DNA from: Mesostigma viride | Lineage: Eukaryota; Streptophyta; Mesostigmatophyceae; Mesostigmatales; Mesostigmataceae | Direction of reading: 5' to 3' | NCBI GenBank assembly: GCA_009746045.1 | Contig: RPFO01000080.1 | Coordinates: forward strand, 3,965,400-4,029,399 | DNA: 64,000 nt | Part shown: positions 11,288 to 20,015 of the stretch, piece after piece | Layout: each line of letters begins with the position of its first letter | Numbering within the stretch: position 1 is the stretch's first letter | Translations under genes and position numbers: made by a program | The notes under the pieces: model-generated | Databases searched by the model: none | Told to the model about the DNA's origin: nothing | What the model saw: the letters and a program-made list of their open reading frames with translations, nothing else

Positions 11288-12108
11288 TTAACTTTGTTTC
11301 GATATCGGATGTTTTTTGTGCATGCGGCATGAACCTTTGTGTGCTTGCAGAATTAACATTGATCTCCAAGGTTGGTATTGGGCCACATGCTCATCAAGGG
11401 CAGCGACTAGTGGCGTTTGACGCCTTTCTAGAGATTGATGCATACGTCCAGACCAAGTGCTTGAAGACGGCAAATCGACTTTCGGGGCATTTGTTGCCTA
11501 ATACAGTAGTTCATACTAGAGTTCGCGCTTTATGGCATACATAGTCAAAACGTTGAAGGGTTGTGCGCCCATGCTTGGCCATATATGTGAAACAACCAAC
11601 ATGGTTGTTCACTCATGAATGTGTTTCTTGTTTAATGTTAAAATGGATATTATAATTGCAAATCAATTTCAAAAATGAATATTCATGTGAGCAAATTTGG
11701 TAAAACTAGAGTAAAGCTAGGCTAAAGCGTCCTTACCCCATATTTACCCCACATTTACCCCAACATTACCCCATCTGGAAACCTCGAATACACTAGGGAA
11801 AGTATGGGTAAAAATAGGGGAATTAGGGGGTAATAATTTTTACCCGATTATTCCCGGCATTTTACCCCTTTTTTTTGAAAGGGGGTAAAAATGGGGAAAA
11901 CGTGGCAAAAAGCGGGTAAAAAAAGATTCCCCTTTTTTTACCCAGGGTAAAAAGAGGGGAAAAACCAGGGTAATATTTTACCTTCAAGGGTAATATTTCC
12001 CCATGTTTACCCTCTTTTTCCCCTTGTTTACCCTTTTTTTCCCCACTTTTTACCCAAGTTGGAGCCCAGAGTGAAGGCACCGGCGGCGATGCCGGCATGC
12101 TATTTTAG

Positions 12109-13747
12109 ACGATGCCTCCGAGGATGACGATGAAAACAATGTCGACAAGGAAGACGAACCAGAAGCAGAGCAAGAAGAGGATGAAGAAGTGGCAGAAGAG
12201 GAGGAAGGGGATGAGGTTGACGAAGAGGATCCCCCTCCACGTCGGGCAAAAAGATGTAAATTCATAGATGATGAAGCTGGTGTTTCCGGTGATGACGAGG
12301 ACAGCGATGGCGAAGGGGCCATTAAAAATCAGAATTTCATGTGCAACTGTTGCGATCCGCCTTTCGTTGCCAGGAGCCAAGCTGGTCTCACCCGTCACGT
12401 AACATGCAAGATAAAGCGTGGACGGTAAGCCGCTGAATCCTTTCTAGGGTTTTTTTTTCCAACTTGTATTCTTGCCAAACTTGTCCACGTGAGTTTTTCT
12501 TTGAAAATTAATTATGTCTTTAAACCAATCTTGACCACAATCCTTGCAAAAAATCTGCATTTTTTTTTTTCATGTACCCTTCTCATCACAGCCAAGCAAG
12601 ACAGCAACTACAAGAGCGTGAGGCTACCGCAACGGATGAGCAAGTCAACGTCGAAAAACAGCACCAAGATCAAGCACACGAAACTGACGATTACATCCCA
12701 TTGCGTCAACCCAAGCGCGCACGTGGGCCTACGACGCTAAAAAATATGACACTCCACATCTCCATTTCAGGGGGGGCTCGCGATCTTGACGATGATGAGC
12801 TTCATGGCAAGATAGAGGCCTTCCACCTAGCCAATGGCGGCAAGGGCATGTCAATTGTGGAGGAAGGAATACTCGAAATGCACAAGCACGTCCACATGCT
12901 CATTGACGTTGAGGCTACATCGGCCCATGCTGTGAAACTCAAGCTCAAGAAAGAACTTGGGTGGGGTGAACCAATAGATGAAAAGGGAAAACATGACAAA
13001 ACCAAGCCGAGCCTTGTGGCACGCCAAGTGAAGTCCAGCCACAAATTGAATTATTCAGGGATGATAGGCTATTTGCTTAAATCGGAAGAGCAGGAGGGGT
13101 TTCAGATTTTGTATTGCCATGGCATTGATGAGGATGAGAAAGAAGAGGGGCGTATAGAATCTTTATTACACGGATCCCCCACTCTCAAGGGACGGTGCTC
13201 CTTGACCGCCTACAACTTACTTGAGCGTGCGGCGGTATACTGGTTTAAGCACCACAATAGTATTAGCTTGCGTCCAAACTTGATTAAAACCCTCGCCCAC
13301 ATGTTCAAGACGGGGCGATACTCGCTAGATGCTAGATTTCTTGCAGGTAGGGGCCTTGATTACCCACGTGTACAAGCTGCATTCGAGATCATGGTTGAAC
13401 CTAGGCTTGGTGAACATTCTTTGTCTGCTATAGCACGCGGCCTTGAAAGAGCCCTGTTTAATCCGCGTGAGCGGTACTTTGAATCAGATGATGTAGATGC
13501 AGTGTTTCCCGATGCACGCGCGGCTCAACGCCAAGAACGCGCTGCACGCACAACTGAGGACCCACCGGCCTCTGGGTATTTTGACATAGATGCCATCATC
13601 GAAGAGGTGCGTAAGCCCCTTCGTGATGATGATGAATTGACAGATGAGCAACTCCTTGACAAAGTCCTGCGTGACGAACGGAATAAGGATGCCCCAGATA
13701 TGTTGTTGTCATCGGACTCCGACTCTGACATAGCATTTTATGAGTGA
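12109..13747 (+). CDS. Zinc-finger plus Rep-type HUH endonuclease (Replitron-like), two exons
   Basis: Exon 1 (about 12109-12424) encodes a very acidic stretch and then a C2H2-like finger (CNCCDPP..., TRHVTC). A 167-bp intron (donor G|GTAAGC at 12424/12425, acceptor cacag ending at 12591 after a T tract) joins in frame (CG+C) to exon 2. Exon 2 contains MTLHISISGG (motif I-like), MHKHVHMLI (metal-binding HUH) and GMIGYLLKSEE (Tyr-x-x-Lys, the nicking tyrosine motif of Rep endonucleases). About 200 helical residues and an acidic tail (SSDSDSDIAFYE) follow. Rep HUH enzymes nick one strand through a 5'-phosphotyrosine to start rolling-circle replication. No Walker A or SF3 helicase is present, unlike CRESS viral Rep, and no Helitron helicase. 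Replitrons of green algae are the closest family I know. No in-frame ATG precedes the finger, so the first exon is missing or lies beyond the 5.5-kb transposon. The tattttag just before 12109 could be a splice acceptor. Confidence 0.72.
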
Positions 13748-13904
13748 ATTTGCTTCATATGGTATATATGATTTCCATAATTAAATTGCACTATGTTGCT
13801 TTCTTGTGATTTGGGGTTTTTGTTAATTTTGGTAATTTTGTTAATTTTGATAATTTGTAAACTGGGGACAACCTAGTCAGTAAAAAATAGACACAATAGA
13901 TTCC

Positions 13905-13975
13905 GAGTCCGGTCGCCAAAGGATGGATTGCGGTCGCCAAAGGATGGATTGCGGTCGCCAGAAGTTAGTTTGTGG
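13905..13975. repeat. Short direct repeats downstream of the HUH gene
   Basis: CGGTCGCCAAAGGATGGATTG occurs twice in tandem (one variant base at the edge) and is followed by a cut third copy (cggtcgccagaag). It might mark an element end. A related inverted motif, TTTGGCGACT, occurs three times near 54550-54620. Confidence 0.6.
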
Positions 13976-14038
13976 TGCTGGGCGGAGGGTTACAGCACAA
14001 AAACATTAGTTTCCTGCACCTTGGCGATGGAGTTTTAT

Positions 14039-14250
14039 CAAGGAGACAACCAGCGCAGGCCAGAAATCGGGAGAATCCGGACCATGGTAGCTCGAGCCTG
14101 CCGTTATCTTGTCCGCGTGTTCGAGTCGTTCAGGATGATGAAGATGAATGGTGATGGAAATGTGTAGCCTTGTGCATTGAAATTATGGCTGGCTTACGTG
14201 TAGAGCGACTAGATGACCTAGACGGTGGGGCCGGAAACAGCCTGCGTTGG
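14039..14250 (-). mobile_element. Short retroposon copy c, the longest (212 bp)
   Basis: It is antisense and starts at the fixed terminus CAAGGAGACAACCAG. The TSD is GTTTTAT (14032-14038 and 14251-14257). It extends about 28 bp further 5' than copy b, adding a GC-rich head that reads CCAACGCAGG on the minus strand. This is the best template for the family. Confidence 0.8.
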
Positions 14251-14422
14251 GTTTTATAGCCTGCGTTGGGCGACGCCAGCTGCTGTGCGATCATGACCGT
14301 GCGATCATAAGCATCCATTTTTCACGGAACGTATAATGCAACGGTGCTCTGGCTTGTTTCGTTAATTTGGTCGCTGCTCTCTGCGTCTTCTAACAGATTC
14401 CCATTCCCCTCTCAACTCCACG

Positions 14423-16018
14423 ATGTCGACGCCAACACGCTGGAGGAGGGCCTCGGCGGAGTTGCCAGATCCCTCCACACCGAAGAAACAAAGCAAGAAA
14501 AGAGGATCGGGGAATTCGGCGGCCTCTCCGATATGCTTGGATTTCTCGCCTCAGCGCTCTTCCCCCGCGAGCAAGCCGCGGCTTGTGAGGACCCTGCCTC
14601 CTCTTCAGGCGGATCGAGCAAGTGCGAGTCTGCGCCTGTATTCTTAATGTCGGTAGCAATTTTTGGAAAGCATCGTCTAACATAACGACATTGTTTTGCG
14701 TGGCATTCGTACTTCAGGGAGAATTCGAAGGGCCTTTGAGGGATCGCACTGGTGTGTTAAGGAAGAGCGTGGTCCGCCGGTGTCCCGAGCGACGTCTACC
14801 GAGCTGCCAGCTGTGATGGTATTGTGGTGACTTACTGGCGGTTAACTGTGCTTGTCTTTGTAGGCCTTTTCTGCAATTGGGTTTACTTTGCATCAGCCAT
14901 TTACGCATGCATTGCTAAATGTTACATGGGGTTGATTGGCCAGCCTTTGTAAGAGATGACCATCACTTGTTTTTTTGAAGGCATTGCTCTTCTGCCTGTT
15001 TCAATAATAGGTTGCCCATCATTCGCACCTACAGTCCATCTCAACTACATCGTTCATTTTTTCTGTGTGTGATGGCAAGTTTGCATTTTACCATACCAAT
15101 AATGCTCGCATCGCTTGCTAAGGAATATGGTTCGCGGGTATTTTCACTCTGCATTATGAATGTAGGGGGGCACTGAGAGCATGTAAAGTGAGCAGGTATG
15201 CATCAAGGCTGAGTCGATGAGTTTTCCCAAAGTGGATGTGCCCATGCCGCACCATGGTTTACACCCCACCTTCATCTGTTGGAAACTTGCGGGTTTTTTG
15301 TTCTGTTTACATTTTTGCAGACACTTGGCGAAGTTTCTCAGAGATGTCTATTGGGTGTGGGGCAATTTGGTTTGCATTGCTGTGATGTCACATGGGACTG
15401 TGGTAATGATGAGTCACTTGGAGGGGGAAGCAAGTGTGCACACCTGCCATGGGTCGGTAGCGCCAGTATTGGATTCCTCTTCGTTATGGGGAGACATTCT
15501 TGTTACATGTCAGTCTAGTTTCATAACGGTGTTGTTCTTTGTGACAAAATGGCTACTTTCTCGCGTGCCCCACACCCGTCTTGTCCATCGCTTGACTTGC
15601 GCCCTTGCTTGTGCACAATGATGCCACTTGCATTGCCATTCCTCCACCCCTCCTTATTTCGCCATGCAGGCATTAGCTGCCGCCCTCTTTTATTTCCTCT
15701 CTCATTTCTTTAAATGCTCAGGGCTTGATTTAGGATTCAGTCGTGTACAAGAACATCAGTGTCTAAATTTGATTGTGTCATGATTGCGTTTGCTGTTGCA
15801 GGTGGGTGGCTGGACGAATGCGAAGATGGACAGCAGAAAGAGGGTTTGCGGCGGCAAGGGCGTGAACGCTAGTCACCATTGTCAGGTGAAACTTGAGAAG
15901 GGGTACACATACCTTGCAATTGATTGCAGTACCTGGGTAAAGATTAATGATAAGCTGTCAAAAAGAAACCTGGGCAGGTCCGTTTTTTTTTTTCAGCAAC
16001 GCATGTGCAAAGAATCCT
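14423..16018 (+). CDS. Possible multi-exon gene, very uncertain
   Basis: 14423-14647 opens with ATG after ccacg and encodes a basic, Ser/Pro-rich N-terminus (about 74 residues, MSTPTRWRRASAELP...). About 15802-15885 follows a ttgcag acceptor and encodes a short stretch with CGGKG, ending near a gtgaaa donor-like site. 15217-15621 is open for 134 residues and looks random. I cannot join these convincingly and see no domain. The region may simply be non-coding. Confidence 0.2.
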
Positions 16019-16245
16019 GAGATGAGCCTGCACTTGCCGGATGGTAAGGCCGTGCCTGCCTACTCCGGTTTATAAATGCCGCAATTTTGTTTTAGCGACC
16101 TTAGGGTCATTTGCATTTTGGGGCACAAGTTTACATGGTATGGTATTTGATGATGCCAACTGGGATGTACCCTGAATAGGGCTGTATGCTCGTATGTACA
16201 ACATAGAGTGGACACTCACTTCCATATTCCTCAACGACTCTAGAA

Positions 16246-16312
16246 TTGTGGACAAGATAATGGCAGGTTTGAGCTACCATGGTCCGAATTCTTCTGCTGG
16301 TTGTATCTATAG
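16246..16312 (+). mobile_element. Old diverged short retroposon copy
   Basis: gacaagataatggcagg, gagctaccatggtccgaattct and ctgctggttgtatc align with the middle and end of copy a, with many substitutions. No TSD is evident. Confidence 0.55.
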
Positions 16313-16461
16313 TGATGGACTTTACAATGAATATCTTTTAACAAAATCGTTGCATGAGCCGTTAATGAATATCCATTATCAAGTAATAGTTGTCAAGATC
16401 ACTCAAAATTAAGTGGGACTAGTCTACTTCAAGGTCTTGCACTTAATAAGTACGTAAGTAC

Positions 16462-16640
16462 TTAAAAATTAAAAATTAAATTAGAACATGCCTCCATTGG
16501 GAGATCATTAAAAATTAAATTAAATTATAACATGCCTCCGTTGGGAGATCATGTAGCACATATTCCATGATGGATGGGTGGGGTGGAGGAAGCCGCGTAA
16601 TCGAACTATCCTAACTCTAAGCTATCTAGTCTAGAAAAAA
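16462..16640 (-). mobile_element. LINE 3' ends with (AAATT)n tails
   Basis: Two adjacent minus-strand 3' termini share acatgcctccNttgggagatcat after an AAATTAAATT tail. The first copy is cut after only about 40 bp. The same 3' UTR precedes the ORF2 C-terminus at 20016-20536. Confidence 0.65.
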
Positions 16641-16676
16641 AAAGTAAGTACTTGCGTGTCATTAATGAATTAATTA

Positions 16677-17185
16677 ATTAATTAATTAATTAATTAATTA
16701 ATTAATTAATTAATTAATAGACACGTGACTGCGTCACGTGAGGATAAGTCCTCAGTGGGAGGGGAACATGGGATGGAATGGATGGCCGGTGGAAGCTATC
16801 TACGTCCTAGTTACAGGGTTGTGGGCACCGCAGCCCGAATCGCTATGAACGCCATACGCGGTCATACGCGGAGCCCCCACAGACTTGGGGGTGGTCTCCT
16901 TCATCACTACTTGCCATCTATCCTTGCGTACCATCTGCCTCCATTAATTAATTAATTAATAGACACGTGACTGCGTCACGTGAGCATAAGTCCTCAGTGG
17001 GAGGGGAACATGGGATGGAATGGATGGTATAAGTCCTAGTTACAGGGGTGTGGGCACCGCGGCCCGAATCGCTATGAATGCCATACTTGGTCACACGCGG
17101 AGCCCCCACAGGCTTGGGGGTGGTCGCCTTCATCACTACTTGCCATCTATCCTTGCGCACCATCTGCCTCCATATTACAGACAAA
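16677..17185 (-). pseudogene. Two tandem LINE 3' ends with ORF2 C-terminal remnants
   Basis: Each copy begins on the plus strand with a (TTAA)n tail (16677-16718; about 16943-16960) and agacacgtgactgcgtcacgtgag, and runs about 240 bp into coding sequence. On the minus strand the second copy encodes IWRQMVRKDRWQVVMKA and KPVGAPRV, matching IWKKMMDKAKWAQVI and PPVGKRPRV of the LINE at 17852-18522. The copies are 5'-truncated and inactive. Confidence 0.7.
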
Positions 17186-17429
17186 CCAGGAGGCTGCCCG
17201 GGTGTGTGAGCCCGTCACGTCTAGTGTAGCACATGTCCATGCCGAGTCTATCACGAAAAGTCCACGGGTGGCGGCCCTGCCGCGCCCAGCCTGGGGCACG
17301 TCAGGTGAGGACATATCGCCCAGGCTGGGCGGGCTTGGTGCCAGCTAGTCTATCTGATGTGTCTACCTGATCTGTGCGGGCCAGGCCGGTGCCCGGCTAG
17401 GCCCAGGCGCCTGTGCCTAATAATGTGGG

Positions 17430-17672
17430 AGACATAGGGCATAGAGGACAACGAGCCCCCCCCCTGTGGGGAAGCGCCCGCGTGTGCAAGCCCGTGGGAG
17501 GCACGCCAGTGCTGTATAGATAGATGTTGTAGTTAGTAATGCTGTTAGATAGATGTCGTAGGTAGCTGATGTAGATAGCTTAGACCGGTAGGACTGTTTG
17601 CACCCACCCATCCATCCATCGGGGTTAATGCTCCGTGACTCCCCAACGGGAGCACGAGTAATTAATTAATTA
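17430..17672 (+). mobile_element. LINE 3' end in forward orientation
   Basis: It carries the same 3' UTR (cacccatccatccatcggggttaatgctccgtgac, cggagcacgag region, then a TAATTAATTAAT tail) as the minus-strand copy at 17852-18110, so the two form a large inverted repeat with about 180 bp between the tails. Upstream plus-strand sequence (17190-17430) is a diverged ORF2 end with broken frames. Confidence 0.7.
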
Positions 17673-17758
17673 ATAGGGCAAATCAGCGTACAAATCCTCA
17701 TTGCTAATGTGCAAACCAAAGGGGATGTTATGCGCATGGGCATGCCACGGACTACTAT

Positions 17759-17773
17759 CAAGGAGACAACCAG
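17759..17773 (-). mobile_element. Micro-insertion copy d (15 bp) of the short retroposon
   Basis: CAAGGAGACAACCAG alone is flanked by the 7-bp TSD CTACTAT (17752-17758 and 17774-17780). Confidence 0.75.
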
Positions 17774-17780
17774 CTACTAT

Positions 17781-18675
17781 TGATTAATTAATTGAAATGA
17801 TAGCTCCGTGGGGAGCATATGTAACACATAGCCCTGAGAAAGGGGAATCTATTAATTAATTAATTAATTAGACTCGTGCTCCCGTTGGGGAGTCACGGAG
17901 CTTTATTAACCCCGATGGATGGATGGATGGGTGCAAACAGTCCTACCGGTCTAATCTATCTACATCGGCTACCTATCTAACAGCATTCTAACTACAACAT
18001 CTATCTAGACAGCCGCACGCTGCCCTAGGGGAGCTATCTGGCGTGCCTCCCACGGGATTGCACACGCGGGCGCTTCCCCACCGGGGGGGGCTCGTTGTCC
18101 TCTATGACCTGGGCCCACTTGGCCTTGTCCATCATCTTCTTCCAAATCGCGGAGAGGCCTAGGCCCCCCATGTCCTCTCCTAGCTGTTCTTTGAAGGTGC
18201 GGGCCTTGCGGCGTCTAACATCACTGGGCCCGGCCCACGTCAGGAGGTGCCGGCCAGGCTGGGCTGGTCGCAGTCCTGCGGGGGGGCCACGTGAGGTGTC
18301 TACCTGGTTGGTGCGAGCTAGGTGCCCTACTAGCTGCAGGCGGCGCTGCTTAATGGTGCTGGTGATATAGGGCATGCCCTGGTACAGGTCCTCATTGCGG
18401 ACATGAGCAGCATATCCTACTCTGAAAATGGAACGCAGCATGCTGGTACGTGACCGCGCCGTCCAACTTGCGGGCCAGGTCGGCGGTGAGGGTCCACGTC
18501 TCGGCCCCATACGTGAGAACAGGGGGAATCTATGGGTTTGTAATACAATCAGGGCGACAACCTGCAGGTGTAGGATGTACAACTATCACCTGCTCTGGGT
18601 GCACAAGGTGCACCTGCACCGCCATGATGGTTCATGCCTCCTAAACAAGCACAGGCACACAAGGCGGCTTGAGGA
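17781..18675 (-). mobile_element. ORF1-only retroposon 3' UTR, interrupted by a LINE
   Basis: Its tail tgattaattaattg lies at the left, followed by 3' UTR sequence shared with 19617-19935. The 11-bp TSD CCAGCTACTAT (17770-17780 and 18676-18686) spans the end of micro-insertion d, so this insertion came after it. The body is split at 17852-18522 by a LINE. Confidence 0.7.
17852..18522 (-). pseudogene. 5'-truncated LINE with ORF2 C-terminus
   Basis: A TTAATTAATTAATTA tail (left), 3' UTR and the ORF2 C-terminal region are flanked by the 10-bp TSD GGGGAATCTA (17842-17851 and 18523-18532). On the minus strand one frame gives LTYGAETWTL at the 5' end. Another gives MLRSIFRVGYA, LYQGMPYITS, RRLQLVGHLARTNQVDT, RHLLTWAGP and IWKKMMDKAKW, the usual post-RT region of LINE ORF2. 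A frame break near 18450 separates the two. The catalytic RT core is absent because of truncation. Confidence 0.8.
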
Positions 18676-18686
18676 CCAGCTACTAT

Positions 18687-19941
18687 TAATTAATTAGGAA
18701 CATAACTCCGTTGGGAGTATATATGTAGCACATAGCCCAGAGAAGGGGCATATATGGCCTATCATACATTCTAAGCTACTTCCTGCAAGGGTGGGATTGT
18801 AAAGGACCCTTGCTCTAGGTGCACCAGGGCACTTGCATCCCCATGATCTTCAAGCTATGCCCAGCGAAGGGGGAGCCTGTCATGGGGGGGAAGATCAGCA
18901 TAGCTATACAAAAAAGCTAGGGCATGGCGTCTCAGCAGAGAGTTATTCCCTGCATGGGCACAACATAACTAAATAAAACTAGGCATCATCTGGAGTGTGG
19001 CACATCATAGGCACACATGTACATGATTAAATAAAGCGCGTGGCTTAGCTAGGATAGTGCCTCTAGGAGGCGTACATGTACATTGAATTGAATTGAATTG
19101 TACATAACATAACTCCGTTGGGAGTATATGTAGCACATAGCCCTTGAGAGGGGGCGTATGGCCTATCATACATCCTAAGCTACTTCCTGCAAGGGTGGGG
19201 ATGTAAAGGACCCTTGCTCTAGGTGCACCAGGGCACTTGCATCCCCATGATCTTCAAGCTATGCCCAGCAAAGGGGGAGCCTGTCATGGGGGGGAAGATC
19301 AGCATAGCTACACAAAGAAGCTAGGGCATGGCGTCTCAGCAGAGAGTTATTCCCTGCATAGGCACAACAGAACTAAATAAAGCTAGGCATCATCTGGGGT
19401 GTGGCTCATCATAGGCACACATGTACATGATGAAGTAAAGCGCGTGGCTTAGCTGGGATAGTGCCTCTAGGAGGCGTACATCATACATGTACATGGCCAC
19501 GGTCTATCTATTCTACACTACTACTGCTATATTCCCCTAAGCTGGGGCGTCTGGAGTCGCTGGGGCCGCGGGGGGGGGGGTCGCCTGCCAGGGCTTGTGG
19601 CCGACGTAGATTAACTCGAGTTAATTAATTAATTAAAATCATAGCTCCGTGGGGAGCATATGTAACACATAGCCCTGAGAAAGGGGCATCTATGGGTTTG
19701 TAATACAATCAGGGCGACAACCTGCAGGTGTAGGATGTACAACTATCACCTGCTCTGGGTGCACTAGGTGCACCTGCACCTCCATGGTGGTTCATGCCTC
19801 CTAAACAAGCACAGGCACCCAGGGGGGGCTTGAGGAGAGGGCCTAGAAGGCCTGCATGACGTGGATGGCCGACGTAGATGGCCGCCCCCTTCCAGTACAC
19901 CGGCTGCCCCGCCTTGGTCTGCCGGAGCTGGTACTATGCTA
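18687..19941 (-). mobile_element. Cluster of three ORF1-only/LINE 3' UTR copies
   Basis: Three minus-strand pieces lie head to tail. 18687-19080 has a (TTAAT) tail plus 3' UTR only. 19083-19606 has an (ATTGA)n tail and 3' UTR reaching the last codons of ORF1 (plus-strand complement ggcctgccagggcttgtgg). 19617-19935 has a (TTAA)n tail, a different 3' UTR and the ORF1 end YWKGAAIYVGH. The block is bracketed by CCAGCTACTAT at 18676-18686 and 19942-19952, the same 11-mer that flanks the previous block. Confidence 0.65.
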
Positions 19942-20015
19942 CCAGCTACTATGCTAATCTCATTAGAAAATAATTACACCAAAGTTACAAATATCGTCTG
20001 CATCATGCCCCAAAA

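Larger units (their letters stand above)
6541..12073. mobile_element. CACTA-like element with GGGTAAA-type subterminal arrays
   Basis: 33-bp perfect TIRs begin CACTCTGGGCTCCAACTTGG (6541-6573) and are inverted at 12041-12073. Inside each end lie several hundred bases of degenerate GGGTAAA/TTTACCC motifs (about 6555-6870 and 11700-12040), the kind of subterminal repeat zone typical of CACTA/EnSpm elements, where transposase binds. The flanks share only AA (6539-6540 and 12074-12075), which fits a 2-bp TSD. No transposase is visible. The interior (6870-9008) has short ORFs with no motifs. A TTAA element occupies 9013-11287. The element sits between the coiled-coil ORF and the HUH gene, probably in an intron or 5' flank. 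Confidence 0.75.

Noticed and set aside
10380-11544. Small ORFs in TTAA copies A and B as genes
   Set aside because: They are identical in both copies only because the copies are nearly identical; no motif, and the diverged copy C does not keep them open.
6555-12055. Interstitial telomere repeats
   Set aside because: The motif is GGGTAAA/TTTACCC in irregular spacing next to TIRs, not TTTAGGG or TTAGGG tandem arrays.
12572-13747. Integrated CRESS-DNA virus Rep gene
   Set aside because: HUH and YxxK motifs fit, but there is no SF3 helicase or capsid gene, and the gene has an N-terminal zinc finger and an intron; a transposon endonuclease is more likely.
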